Below are positions 35,201 to 43,251 of a stretch of 64,000 nucleotides of DNA, one piece after another. Positions within the stretch are counted from its first letter, which is position 1. The number at the start of each line of letters is the position of its first letter. Source of the DNA: CAYNQK01 sp964470375 (GTDB taxonomy: Bacteria; Spirochaetota; Spirochaetia; Treponematales; JBGSOB01); the NCBI GenBank assembly GCA_964470375.1, contig CAYYCP010000005.1, forward strand, positions 7,675 through 71,674. Direction: 5' to 3'. The position numbers were made by a program, and so were the translations under genes. Under the pieces are notes generated by a model that was given only the letters and a program-made list of their open reading frames with translations, searched no databases and had not been told where the DNA came from.

Positions 35201-37901
35201 ATTCGTGGGCCTCGTCCACGTTGAGCCAGGCGGAAGGATCCTCGGCGCCGGGGATGCTCACGCCGGCGTAGGCCGGATAGGGGCTGAAGGGGATGCTGAA
35301 GGAGTCGGCGTTGATGTTGCCGCCCGGCTCGTAGACGCGGGTCTTGAAGGTGGCCGCCAGCTTGCCGGGCGAGACCATCCCCGAGCCCAGGTCAACGGTG
35401 AAGGCGGCCTTGCCCTGGTCGTCCAGGTTGCCGGAGAAGATGTCGCGGCTCTCGCTCTTGAAGCGCCCCATGGGGTCGTCGAAGGCGTAGCCGTTGTAGT
35501 TAGCAAAAACCGTAGAGATAGGGGCGAAGCGCACGCTCACGTCTGCCTGCATCCCCGCGGCCGGGGCGCCGTGGAGCCAGGTGGCGGTAATGCTGGCGCC
35601 GGCAGGTTCCGTTCCCAACTCGGTTAAGCCCTCCGTGAAGGATGTCTTGATCTCCAGGCGGTTGGGCTTGACCGTCTCCACGGGGATTTCCTTGCTGAAG
35701 CCGGCCCCGCCCACGGAGACCTTAGCCAGGTAGGTTCCCGTAGGCGCATCCTGGTCCGTTTTGAGGGTGAACTGGTAGAAGCCGCCCAGACCCTGGTCCT
35801 GGGTCATGGACTTCACCAGCTTCCCGGAGGGATCGTAGAAGCGCAGGGTGACCGGGTGTGCGGCGGGCAGGACCTTGCCCGGATCGCGCAGGATGAAGGT
35901 GAGATAGATAGTGTCGCCGGGACGCCATACCCCGCGTTCCCCATAGATGAAACCCTTGACCCCCTGCTGGACCTCCTGGCCCGCCCCGTCGAAGTTGCTC
36001 AGTGGTATGGCACTGCTTCCGGAAAGGCGCAGGTATCCCGTTAATTCTTTGGTCTGGGCCACAAGGTAGAATTCCCCCTCGGGTACATTCATCGAGACTA
36101 AGCCCTTGGAGTCCGTGGTCCCGCTGGCCAGGAGCTGGCTGTGGAAGTCGTATACAGATACTGCGGCCCCACTGACAGGATCAGCCGAGTCGAGACTGGC
36201 CACGGCCACTGTCATGAGACGGTTCACGTCCGTCTGGGCGATGATGCCCAGGTCGGATACCAGGAAATTCCTGGATGCCTCTATGTCCGGGACATCCTCG
36301 CCGTGGTAACTCCGGAACCTGGCCGAGAAGAAGGCCGGATGCACCGGGTTGCGGTAGTTGTCCCAATACTCGTCCCAGTCCAGGCGCCTGTCCTTGGAAG
36401 CCTTGGAGGCGTAGGAATCCCAGAAGGCCAGACTCGGCTCGTTTATGTAGGACGACGTGCCGCTGTAGCCGAGTCGCTCGATATCGAATTCCATCAGCTC
36501 GTCCTCGGTCTTCTGGGAGCCGGGATACTCGCTCATGCGGATGTCGTAGGAGATGGTCAAGCGGTAGAGGTCGTGATTTCCGTCCTGGACGAGCGGGGAG
36601 AGATCCAAGGCCGTGCGGATCCACTGGTTGCGCTTTTCCTCGGTGAAGGGCACCGGCACGATTTTCTTCCAGATCGTCTTGCCGACACGCTCCAGTTCCT
36701 TGCCGCCGCCCAGCTCGTTCAGCTGGAGGAATTGGTCGATCTTGTTAGCGTAGATACGGTCTATGCGGACGATGACACCGCTCAGGTTGACTGTCTCTAT
36801 CGGCACGGACACGCCGGCCTTGCCGGGCACAATCACCCCGTTGCCGATGAAGCGGGCTTCAGGGACGATGGGCTTGAAAGACAGCTGGGCCTGGAAATCC
36901 TGTTCCAGTCCGGCACCGGCGATGTTCTTGATTCCTTGTTTGACGAAGAGCTCAACCCCCTCGTTCCAGTCGCTGAGGGAATAGACCTTCAGAATATTGC
37001 CTTCTACGGCGAAGCGCAGCTGGCGGGCGGGCTTGACGCTGACTAGTCCGCGGAAGTCCTGGCTAGCCAGGAGGGGATCTGAGAAGCTGACCTGGACGTA
37101 CCTCTCCGCGCCCTCCTTGGCGATGGCCTCGGTGACCATTAGGGGGGTGATGGCGGGTACATCGAAGGAAATCAAGGTTTGGGGAAGGATTCCCAGAGGA
37201 TTCTTCTCCAATTTGATCGCCAGCTCCTTTTTCTTTTGGCCCTTCACGATTCCCTTGACTACATATTCGAAGTAGGTCGCGCCAATGTTCGATCCCGCCT
37301 CGATGGCCAGCTTCTTTCCGTCCAGGGTGACAGAGAGGCTCTTCAGCAGGACTTGCGGATCCACGGTGTCTGTGGAAGTGATTATGAAGTTCTGCTGAAG
37401 CTCGTTTATGTTATTGGTGCCGGCGCTGGAGTAGCTATGGCTGATGACGTCAAGGCGCAGCTCCTTGATGGAAAAATGGAAGTAGAAGCGCGAAGAGAAA
37501 GCGAAGCGGTCCTTGTCGATTTCGTCCGGCCAGACGTAGACCTTGTAGATGGTTCCGCGCTCCAGGGGCTTGGAGGGCTGGAAGGTGAGGGTCCTCCGGT
37601 CAGTCCAGACGAATTTCCCCGGGGCCGATGGATACATGGCGACGACCTTGGAGGGGGCCGCGCTGCCGACTTTGTCCTGAGCCACTACATCGTCGACGAA
37701 CTCCACCATGATGGAAGATGAGGCGGAGAGGACGCCCTTGCTGAGCGCGGCCACGATCTCCGCGTCTGCTGTGGATGCGTACTCGTCTTCCTGCGCCGGC
37801 GCCACGGCCTTCTCAGGCGCTTTCTTGCAGCCCCAGGCAAGGCTGAGGATGGCCGCCGCGGACAGCAGGACCAGGCAGGTTTTCGCTGATGTCTTTTTCA
37901 T
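32256..37901 (-). CDS. Bacterial alpha-2-macroglobulin lipoprotein (YfhM type)
   Basis: An 1881-residue periplasmic protease trap. The signal peptide ends LAWGC, a lipoprotein site. It has many macroglobulin domains, including MG2/3-type segments (GVKGFIYGERGVWRPGDTIYLTFILRDP) and an A2M-domain segment (FLGPFSLDAGKSASHEISMPQYVGAVRVMLVA). The thioester motif is intact: CIEQ at residues 1430-1433 in YPYGCIEQTTSS, so it can cross-link attacking proteases. The thioester domain and receptor-like C-terminus follow. The length is within the ~1650-2000 range of the family. GGAGGA precedes ATG 37901. It sits directly before pbpC, and after a membrane phosphodiesterase in the same run. Confidence 0.95.
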   Translation of the reverse strand: MKKTSAKTCLVLLSAAAILSLAWGCKKAPEKAVAPAQEDEYASTADAEIVAALSKGVLSASSSIMVEFVDDVVAQDKVGSAAPSKVVAMYPSAPGKFVWTDRRTLTFQPSKPLERGTIYKVYVWPDEIDKDRFAFSSRFYFHFSIKELRLDVISHSYSSAGTNNINELQQNFIITSTDTVDPQVLLKSLSVTLDGKKLAIEAGSNIGATYFEYVVKGIVKGQKKKELAIKLEKNPLGILPQTLISFDVPAITPLMVTEAIAKEGAERYVQVSFSDPLLASQDFRGLVSVKPARQLRFAVEGNILKVYSLSDWNEGVELFVKQGIKNIAGAGLEQDFQAQLSFKPIVPEARFIGNGVIVPGKAGVSVPIETVNLSGVIVRIDRIYANKIDQFLQLNELGGGKELERVGKTIWKKIVPVPFTEEKRNQWIRTALDLSPLVQDGNHDLYRLTISYDIRMSEYPGSQKTEDELMEFDIERLGYSGTSSYINEPSLAFWDSYASKASKDRRLDWDEYWDNYRNPVHPAFFSARFRSYHGEDVPDIEASRNFLVSDLGIIAQTDVNRLMTVAVASLDSADPVSGAAVSVYDFHSQLLASGTTDSKGLVSMNVPEGEFYLVAQTKELTGYLRLSGSSAIPLSNFDGAGQEVQQGVKGFIYGERGVWRPGDTIYLTFILRDPGKVLPAAHPVTLRFYDPSGKLVKSMTQDQGLGGFYQFTLKTDQDAPTGTYLAKVSVGGAGFSKEIPVETVKPNRLEIKTSFTEGLTELGTEPAGASITATWLHGAPAAGMQADVSVRFAPISTVFANYNGYAFDDPMGRFKSESRDIFSGNLDDQGKAAFTVDLGSGMVSPGKLAATFKTRVYEPGGNINADSFSIPFSPYPAYAGVSIPGAEDPSAWLNVDEAHEFRLALLDPAGKPIDGELQVSVYQIGWRWWWDMYEEEAADYMDSDYYDRVEEATVKVSKGLAKWSFKSKYRRWGRFYVKVTDTAGGHSTGKIFYMRWPGWNFSSSEGGGEAANILVFSSDKKAYKVGETARITLPSSEGGRALVSVENNGRLISTEWIQTKAGNTIYELKLTAAMTPNVYVRASLIQPHGQTSNDRPIRMFGVLPIMVEDPATKLSPALATSDSYEPNGKARITVSEKEGRSMTYTLAVVDEGLLNITHFVTPDPRAHFFRRDALAVTVNDIYGFVAAPYGGNLERLLAVGGGEEGGQAEGRKANRFPPMVRFLGPFSLDAGKSASHEISMPQYVGAVRVMLVAGNEMAYGFAEKSVPVKKPVMVYATLPRVMSVSESLSLPVTVFALEDGIKSIDVSLKTNDRLKVMSESKKTVKFVKSGDQLVTFEVASTGMLGIAEAEVTAVSGKVTSGQKIEIDVRSPNAAVTRAQSFLLKPSEKRDIPVSLIGLPGSNSVKLEASTLEPLDLERRLDFLIHYPYGCIEQTTSSVFPQLYLDKVVKLDEEQLAAVRKNVQDGINRLRLFLTWSGGLSYWPGGGQASAWGTTYAAHFLLEARNLGYQVPSYLIDSILSYLRAQVGTGNWNQDRSDYVQAYALYDLALAGQPDLGAMNRLRERSNLADPEKFKLAGAYALAGQKDAAMRLVGNKIPVITPYKELDYTYGSDTRDMAVLAEGFLESGSTELAMPLISDISKRLSSDSWYSTQTLAYSLVVIGKYLGKNSDGGAISLSYEWEGRSGSLSSGAFLALQELPIADKGLSRTLKIKNDSQSPVYLRLIVKGQPGLGGEKAFSNGLQLFVNYHDKDGSSLAVDSLPQGTDIIAELTVVNPAKGRDYQELAMEYIVPSGWEITNPRFEGWVQDKDKGFEYQDIRDDRVYTFFSLKAESRKTLKFMLTAAYAGKFYLPQSKAEAMYDASIGAATAGKWIEVKASEPTE

Positions 37902-37927
37902 GGCTTCCTCCGTCTTTACGTTCTCTT

Positions 37928-39547
37928 CTATTTCAATGCGCGCCGGCGTATGAGAAAGGCCAGCGGCAGGAGTATGAGGATCGATGCCCCGGCCCCCATG
38001 GCATGGACGCCCGATAGGACGGCCATGAACCAGAAGCCCATGTCAGGCAGGGGGTAGGGCACGCCCGGGCCATGCCAGGCAAGGTAGGCGGCGTATGGCC
38101 CCAGGCCGGCCCAGGCGGCGGCCATGACGTGGGATCCAGCGCGCCCGATTATGGAGGCGCGGGGCAGGCCTTCGCGCGCGGCCGAGACGGCACCGATGAG
38201 GCCGGCCATGAGGGCGCAGAGGGCGCCCAGGCCCGCTCCTCTGAGGATGAGGTCGGCGGCCGACCTTACCCAGGAGATCGAATAGGCCAGATCCAAGGCG
38301 AAGGCATAGAGGAGGTGGAAGATCAGGGCCGCTCCCAGGGCGGAGGCCGCGCAGGCGTAGGCGGCCGCGCGGGCACCGCGGTCTTTCCTCTTAATGATGA
38401 GGAAGGCAGCCAGGGGAGCGATGAGGATGATGGCGGCTATGGCAGTCTTCAGCCCGCGGATCAGGGCCGTCCGCATCCTGGGCGCCGGGGCGGGCAGGGC
38501 CTTCTCCAGGGCATCCGATTGGATGGCCTTGAGTGCGCTCAGGGAGGCCCTGTCCTCCGCGGGCAGGTTCAGCATTTCCAAGAGGGGCCGGCCCTCGGCC
38601 GAGGCCGGGGCGCCCATCCCGAGGAGGGCTGCGATGGTGGGCGCGAAATCGACTTGACGGACATCCCCGTACTGTCCGGGGGTGACGCGGGCGCCGACGA
38701 TGAGGAGGGGGGTGCGGCGGCACTCGGGATCCGGCCCGCCGTGGCCGCCCGCGCGGATCTGTCCGTGGTCAGAGCAGACCACCAGGGTATCAGAGCTCAA
38801 GTCGAGGGCGGAGGCTACGCGGGCGATGATTGCGTCCGCGCGCGCGGCGGCATCATCCCATTCACGGCTGCCCGCGCCCGAGTGGTGCCCGGCCCAATCG
38901 ACCTGGTCGAGGTGGATGAGGATGAAGTCAGCCGCCTCGCCCTCTATCCAGGCCAGGGCCGGCTCCAGGATGGATTGGTCGGCCTCGTCGTCCTCGCCCT
39001 CGGTGTAGGCGCCGAAGTCCACGTGAGCCTCGGGGACCATGGTGGCGAACCAATGGAAGCCGGCGATGCCCGTGACCAGGCCGGAGGCCTTGGCCATGCC
39101 GAAGATGTTCTCTTGGCTCATGGGCCTGAGGTCCTCGGGATCCACGTTCATGAGGGGGGCGTCGGCGATGCCCGGGCCGGCTCCGGTGAGGAGTACGCCC
39201 CAGGTGGTCTGTGAATAGGTCGGCGCGTCCGCCATGGCCATCGCCCAGGCCCCGCGCCCGCGCAGCCTGGCCAACTCGGGCATGAGGGCCGCGTCCATGG
39301 CCGTGTCGTAGCTGAGGGCGTCCACGAGGATCCAGACCAGGCGCCCGGGCGGCGCGCCGATCGGCTCATAGACCCGCGGAGCCTGGCCGGACAGGGAGGT
39401 CGGAGGGGACTCGGCCAGGGGCGAGCGGTAGTCCTCGGCCGTGCCGATGAGGCCGTTCGCCAGGAAGAAGGAAGCCCCGCCCAGGCAGAGGCAGAGGAGG
39501 GCCGGGATAATGTCCGGCAGGATCCGCGCGAGGGCGCCCGGCTTCAT
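37928..39547 (-). CDS. Membrane protein with alkaline-phosphatase-superfamily phosphodiesterase domain
   Basis: A 539-residue protein. One N-terminal helix (IIPALLCLCLGGASFFLANGL) is followed by a periplasmic phosphodiesterase/nucleotide-pyrophosphatase-type domain: VWILVDALSYDTAM (first metal Asp), DAPTYSQTTWGVLLTG (nucleophile region), HLDQVDWAGHHSG (Asp/His ligands) and VVCSDHGQIRAGGHGG (Asp-His ligands). The C-terminal ~180 residues carry five or six helices. The layout is like PIG-N/PIG-O-type phosphoethanolamine transferases, so transfer or removal of a phospho-group on an envelope lipid or glycan is likely; the substrate is unknown. ATG 39547 overlaps the purF-like stop by 4 bases (ATGA). 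Confidence 0.75.
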   Translation of the reverse strand: MKPGALARILPDIIPALLCLCLGGASFFLANGLIGTAEDYRSPLAESPPTSLSGQAPRVYEPIGAPPGRLVWILVDALSYDTAMDAALMPELARLRGRGAWAMAMADAPTYSQTTWGVLLTGAGPGIADAPLMNVDPEDLRPMSQENIFGMAKASGLVTGIAGFHWFATMVPEAHVDFGAYTEGEDDEADQSILEPALAWIEGEAADFILIHLDQVDWAGHHSGAGSREWDDAAARADAIIARVASALDLSSDTLVVCSDHGQIRAGGHGGPDPECRRTPLLIVGARVTPGQYGDVRQVDFAPTIAALLGMGAPASAEGRPLLEMLNLPAEDRASLSALKAIQSDALEKALPAPAPRMRTALIRGLKTAIAAIILIAPLAAFLIIKRKDRGARAAAYACAASALGAALIFHLLYAFALDLAYSISWVRSAADLILRGAGLGALCALMAGLIGAVSAAREGLPRASIIGRAGSHVMAAAWAGLGPYAAYLAWHGPGVPYPLPDMGFWFMAVLSGVHAMGAGASILILLPLAFLIRRRALK

Positions 39548-40950
39548 TCCTGCCCGTTCCAGCAGTGCAGGCAGAGCTTCTCGCGCGGCAGGCCGATGGC
39601 CTCCACGAGATCCTCCAGGCGCTGGTAGCTCAGGCTTGTCAAACCCAGCCATTCCCCGATCCTGTCCACCATGGCCCGGTACTCGGGGCTGGCGGTGTCC
39701 AGGTAGGCCGGCGGCACATCACCCTCGCGGCCGGTGGCCTCCTTGATCATCCTGCGGGCGATCAGGTCCAGGGCCGACTTCGAGCGCGAGAAGTTGAGGT
39801 AGGGGCAGCCGAATACGAGGGGCGGGCAGGCCACGCGCATGTGCACCTCCCTGGCCCCGTAGGCGTAGAGGCGCTTGATGGTGTCCTTGAGCTGGGTTCC
39901 CCGCACGATCGAGTCGTCGCAGAAGAGGAGGCTCCGGCCGCGGATGATCTCCGGTATGGGGATGAGCTTCATGCGGGCCACCAGGTCGCGCACCTGCTGG
40001 TTCTGGGGCATGAAGGAACGCGGCCAGGTGGGCGTGTACTTGGCGAAGGGCCGCCGGTAGGGGATGCCGGCCTCGCCGGCGTAGCCCACGCCGTGGCCGA
40101 TGCCCGAGTCGGGGATTCCGGCCACCAGGTCGGGCTTGGCCCTCTCCTCACGCCGCGCCAGGAAGGCTCCGCAGGCATTGCGGACGTCCTCGGCGTTGCG
40201 GCCCTCGTAGCTGGATGCCGGGAAGCCGTAGTAAACCCAAAGAAAGGCGCAGATGCGCATGTGCTGGCCGGGCGGATTGAGAACCTTGAGGCCGTCGGCG
40301 CCCAGCTGGACTATCTCGCCCGGGCCCAGCTCGCGCTCCACCGCGTAGTCGAGGTTGGGGAAGGCGCAGGACTCCGAGGCCACCGCCCAGGCCCCCTCCT
40401 TGCGCCCGATGGCCAGGGGGGTGCGGCCCAGGCGGTCGCGGGCGGCGATGATGCCCTCCGGGGTGAGGATGAGGAGGGACAAGGAGCCCTGGACGGCTTC
40501 CTGCAGGTCCTTCACCCCCGAGGCGAAGTCCGGGGCCGTGGCGATGATGGCCGCGGCCACCTCCGTGGGATTGATCTCACCGCGGTTCATCTCGCAGAAG
40601 TGGCTGGCCCGGTCGGCGAAGGCTTGCTCCACGAGCTCGCGGGCGTTGTTGATGCGGCCCACGGTGACGATGGCGAAGGGTCCCAGGCGCGAGCCGATCA
40701 CCAGGGGCTGGTCGTCGTAGTCGGAGATCACCCCGATGCCGGAGGAGCCCTTGAGCCGGGACAGGTCCGGATCGAACTTGGAGCGGAACTGGGAGTTGCG
40801 GATGTCGTGGATGATGCGGTCGAAGCCGTTCTCCGCCGAGTGCACCGCCATGCCTCCGCGCTGGGTGCCCAGGTGGGAGTGGTAATCCGTTCCGTAGTAG
40901 AGGTCTGCCACGCAGTCGCCGCGCGCGGCCACGCCGAAAAGCCCGCCCAT
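39544..40950 (-). CDS. PurF-like amidophosphoribosyltransferase lacking the N-terminal catalytic Cys
   Basis: A 468-residue homologue of glutamine PRPP amidotransferase, which makes phosphoribosylamine in purine synthesis. The N-terminal half has the Ntn glutaminase fold (GTDYHSHLGTQRGGMAV, GRINNARELVEQAF). The PRTase half has an intact PRPP loop (LLFCDDSIVRGTQL) and Cys residues (CPYLNF, CLHCW) like those that bind iron-sulphur in some PurFs. In active PurF the residue after Met is Cys; here the protein begins MGGLFGV, so position 2 is Gly. No alternative start supplies a Cys. It may use ammonia, depend on another glutaminase, or have changed role. It is co-transcribed with membrane genes rather than other pur genes. 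Confidence 0.85.
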   Translation of the reverse strand: MGGLFGVAARGDCVADLYYGTDYHSHLGTQRGGMAVHSAENGFDRIIHDIRNSQFRSKFDPDLSRLKGSSGIGVISDYDDQPLVIGSRLGPFAIVTVGRINNARELVEQAFADRASHFCEMNRGEINPTEVAAAIIATAPDFASGVKDLQEAVQGSLSLLILTPEGIIAARDRLGRTPLAIGRKEGAWAVASESCAFPNLDYAVERELGPGEIVQLGADGLKVLNPPGQHMRICAFLWVYYGFPASSYEGRNAEDVRNACGAFLARREERAKPDLVAGIPDSGIGHGVGYAGEAGIPYRRPFAKYTPTWPRSFMPQNQQVRDLVARMKLIPIPEIIRGRSLLFCDDSIVRGTQLKDTIKRLYAYGAREVHMRVACPPLVFGCPYLNFSRSKSALDLIARRMIKEATGREGDVPPAYLDTASPEYRAMVDRIGEWLGLTSLSYQRLEDLVEAIGLPREKLCLHCWNGQE

Positions 40951-40957
40951 ACGCGGC

Positions 40958-41443
40958 TCAGGCCTGGGGCTTGGCGGAAGATGCCTTGCCGCCGGCCAAG
41001 CTGAAGACGATGGCCAGGACCAGGCCGACCATGATCAGGTAGTTGGCGAAATTGAGGACCTTATAGATAACCATCGCCGCGCCGCCGGGGAGGGCGTTCA
41101 GGATCTGGTAGTGGTTGATGACCGAAACGCCCTTGATGACGATGTCCAGGAGGAGGGCTGCCGTCGCTAGGCCGTGGGGGGCCTTGGACGGAACCTTGAG
41201 GGCGGCGCTCAGTATCAGGACCAGGATGGCCAGGTCGGCCGCCAGGGAGAGGGCGCTGTAGAGCGTGGAGATTCCGTAGGGCGATAAAAAGAAGAAATAC
41301 AGCAAGAGCAGGAGCTTGGCCCCGGCAAGAGCCAGGGCGGCCGTAAAGGCCGGGCTCTTGAGCGCCCTAAAAGCCTGAAGGGCGCAGTAGCCGAGCAGGA
41401 GCAGGTGAATGGCGAGCTGGACGATGAGGTAGAGCGATAACAT
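40958..41443 (-). CDS. Small multi-pass membrane protein of unknown function
   Basis: A 161-residue protein with about four to five hydrophobic helices (LSLYLIVQLAIHLLLLGYCALQ, FTAALALAGAKLLLLLYFFFL, ALSLAADLAILVLILSAAL, LNFANYLIMVGLVLAIVFSL). No family recognised. ATG 41443 has AAGGAGGA 6 bases upstream; earlier in-frame ATGs lie in the tRNA terminator region and are not credible. A -10-like TATTAT at 41489-41484 lies inside a small GTTCT/AGAAC inverted repeat (41476-41493). It ends 7 bases before the PurF-like gene and probably heads the purF-PDE-A2M-pbpC run. Confidence 0.65.
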   Translation of the reverse strand: MLSLYLIVQLAIHLLLLGYCALQAFRALKSPAFTAALALAGAKLLLLLYFFFLSPYGISTLYSALSLAADLAILVLILSAALKVPSKAPHGLATAALLLDIVIKGVSVINHYQILNALPGGAAMVIYKVLNFANYLIMVGLVLAIVFSLAGGKASSAKPQA

Positions 41444-41548
41444 TGTAGTCCTCCTTGGCGGATGCCGGCCGGCGCGTTCTTCAATAATAGAACGATTCAT
41501 GCCGGGGCGCCAGGGCCGGCCAGTCCGCCGGGATCGGCGATGCCTGGG

Positions 41549-41578
41549 AAAAAAGAAAGCCCGGCCGAAGCCGGGCTC
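41549..41578 (-). terminator. Intrinsic terminator of tRNA-Phe
   Basis: On the minus strand AGCCCGGC, loop TTCG, GCCGGGCT, then TTTCTTTTTT (41557-41549). It begins four bases after the tRNA 3' end. Confidence 0.88.
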
Positions 41579-41581
41579 ATC

Positions 41582-41654
41582 TGCCGCCGAACAGAATTGA
41601 ACTGTTGACACATGGATTTTCAGTCCATTGCTCTACCAACTGAGCTACAGCGGC
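41582..41654 (-). tRNA. tRNA-Phe (GAA)
   Basis: A 73-nt cloverleaf: acceptor GCCGCUG with CGGCGGC, D-arm GCUC/GAGC around AGUUGGUA, anticodon stem AUGGA/UCCAU with loop CUGAAAA (anticodon GAA at 34-36), T-arm AACAG/CUGUU with loop UUCAAUU, discriminator A. CCA is not encoded. It is a single tRNA with its own promoter and terminator. Confidence 0.96.
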
Positions 41655-41694
41655 GCGGGCGCGGGGGCGGCGGGCCCTCCGGCCGATCCGCTTA

Positions 41695-41723
41695 TAAGTA
41701 GCAAGCGAAGGGGAAAATGTCAA
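41695..41723 (-). promoter_or_regulatory. tRNA-Phe promoter
   Basis: Perfect -35 TTGACA (41723-41718), 17-base spacer, TACTTA (41700-41695), ~40 bases before the mature tRNA 5' end. An overlapping TATAAG (41696-41691) is an alternative -10. Confidence 0.6.
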
Positions 41724-41743
41724 GACGCAAGAGAAAGAGCTGG

Positions 41744-42499
41744 CTACCAGCGCTTGATGCGATAGGCCAGGAGGAGAACCTTAAACCAGAAGAAGACGAA
41801 GAATCGCCCCAGCTTCCAGGGGCGGGCGAAGGTGTAGGGGATCCATTCCAAGCCGCGCTGGAAGGCGGCCCGCGATACGCGCCGGCGCTTCTCGGCGAAG
41901 ATGTCGAAGACGTCGTCGCACCACAGGGCCAGGCCGGATTCGAAGTGCTTGAGGCTGCGGGCCACCCATCGCTCACGCCCGGCTACGCCGCGCCCGACCA
42001 TCAGTAGGGACGGGGTGGCCTTGCGGATGGCCTTGATGATGTCGGCCTCCATGGGACGCTTGTAGAAGCCTGCGTAGCGGCCGACCACCCGCAGACCCGG
42101 GAAGGTCGCCTTGATGTTACGCTCGGCTATCTTAATGACCTTCTTGCGGCTGCCGAGGATGTAGATCGTCTTGCCATGACTCTCCAGCACGCCCAGGAGC
42201 TTGATGATGAAATCGAAGGGCATGTAGCGGATCGGAACCTCGCGCTTGAGGAAACGGGCGGCCTTCACCAGCGAGAGCGAGATGGGGATAACCAGGCCGG
42301 CGTTGTTGACCATGGCCCGGAATTCCGTGTTGCGGCGGGCGCGCATGAGGTCCCACACGGACAGCAGCACGATCTGCTGGACCCGGCCGCTGGCCAAGAG
42401 CTGCTTGACGGCCTCGTCGATTTTATCCTCGGGGAGAATGTCCAGCGGAATGCGCAGGACGCTTATGCGTTTGGCGGGGAATCTGGCCTCAGGGACCAC
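41744..42499 (-). CDS. WecG/TagA/CpsF-family glycosyltransferase
   Basis: A 251-residue cytoplasmic, membrane-associated glycosyltransferase. The order ISVLRIPLDILPEDKIDEAV, RNTEFRAMVNNAGLVIPISLSLV, RYMPFDFIIKLLGVLESHGKTIYILGSRKKVI and NIKATFPGLRVVGRYAGFY is typical of the family, which adds N-acetylmannosamine(-uronate) or related sugars to undecaprenyl-linked glycans. The C-terminus is basic and hydrophobic, as expected for membrane association. The longest frame starts within rsmE; GTG 42499 is preferred because GAGAGG lies 5 bases upstream and homology starts near it. It overlaps rsmE by 37 bases and is last in the S41-yjbQ-rsmE operon. Classical motif residues such as GxPxQE are not obvious, so activity is uncertain. 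Confidence 0.75.
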   Translation of the reverse strand: MVPEARFPAKRISVLRIPLDILPEDKIDEAVKQLLASGRVQQIVLLSVWDLMRARRNTEFRAMVNNAGLVIPISLSLVKAARFLKREVPIRYMPFDFIIKLLGVLESHGKTIYILGSRKKVIKIAERNIKATFPGLRVVGRYAGFYKRPMEADIIKAIRKATPSLLMVGRGVAGRERWVARSLKHFESGLALWCDDVFDIFAEKRRRVSRAAFQRGLEWIPYTFARPWKLGRFFVFFWFKVLLLAYRIKRW

Positions 42500-43245
42500 A
42501 GTCGCCTCTCGAAGAAGATGGATTGGGCGGCCGCTACGGCGTATATGGCTGCCGTCTCCGTCCTCAGGACGCGCGGCCCCAACCATGCGGGATGCCAGCC
42601 GGCCGCCTCCAGAGCGGCCGTCTCCGGCTCGGAGAGTCCGCCTTCCGGGCCGACCAGCAGCGCCGCTTCCGGCGGGTCAGCGCTAAGATACCCGTGCAGG
42701 CCGGTTTCCGCAAGTGGGCGCTCATGGAAGAAGATGCCCGGGCCCCGCCCGCCCCAGTCCGTAGGCACGCTCGCGATGGGCATAGGCTTTTCGATTTCCG
42801 TGCCCGTAGTGGAGCCGGATTGTTGGCGGGCTTCCTTGACAATACGCGTCCAGCGCTGGACCCGCCCGCCTTCGGCGCCGGGCGTGGGCACGCAACGCGC
42901 GCTAAGCACGGGCACAATGCGGCGTACACCGGCCTCCGCGGCCATGCGTACGACCGCGTCCATGTGGGGAGCCTTGGATATGCACTGGTAGAGGGTTATG
43001 GGCAGATCGCGCACACCCGGCAAGGCGGGGGCGGGACGATTTTCCGCGGCCGTCGGTAGTATCCAAACGCCGTCGGCTTCAACGTCGCCCAACGTGAAAT
43101 GCAGAGTGCGCCCGGCCCCGTCCATGGCCGTAATGGAGTCGCCGCGCCTCAAGCGCAGAACCCGGGTCAGGTAGCGCGCCTCCTTGCCCCGCAGGAGGAT
43201 GGCGCGGGTGGTATCGGCACCGGGCGGCAGGACGAGGGCGCGCAT
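42463..43245 (-). CDS. rsmE: 16S rRNA m3U1498 methyltransferase RsmE
   Basis: A 260-residue SPOUT methyltransferase using S-adenosylmethionine to methylate U1498 of 16S rRNA. The N-terminal PUA-like part includes EARYLTRVLRLRRGDSITAMDG. The trefoil-knot motifs are ALLVGPEGGLSEPE, LGPRVLRTETAAI and the KAPHMDAVVRMAAEAGV segment. The start ATG 43245 is 6 bases after the yjbQ stop. Confidence 0.92.
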   Translation of the reverse strand: MRALVLPPGADTTRAILLRGKEARYLTRVLRLRRGDSITAMDGAGRTLHFTLGDVEADGVWILPTAAENRPAPALPGVRDLPITLYQCISKAPHMDAVVRMAAEAGVRRIVPVLSARCVPTPGAEGGRVQRWTRIVKEARQQSGSTTGTEIEKPMPIASVPTDWGGRGPGIFFHERPLAETGLHGYLSADPPEAALLVGPEGGLSEPETAALEAAGWHPAWLGPRVLRTETAAIYAVAAAQSIFFERRLWSLRPDSPPNA

Positions 43246-43251
43246 CGCCTG

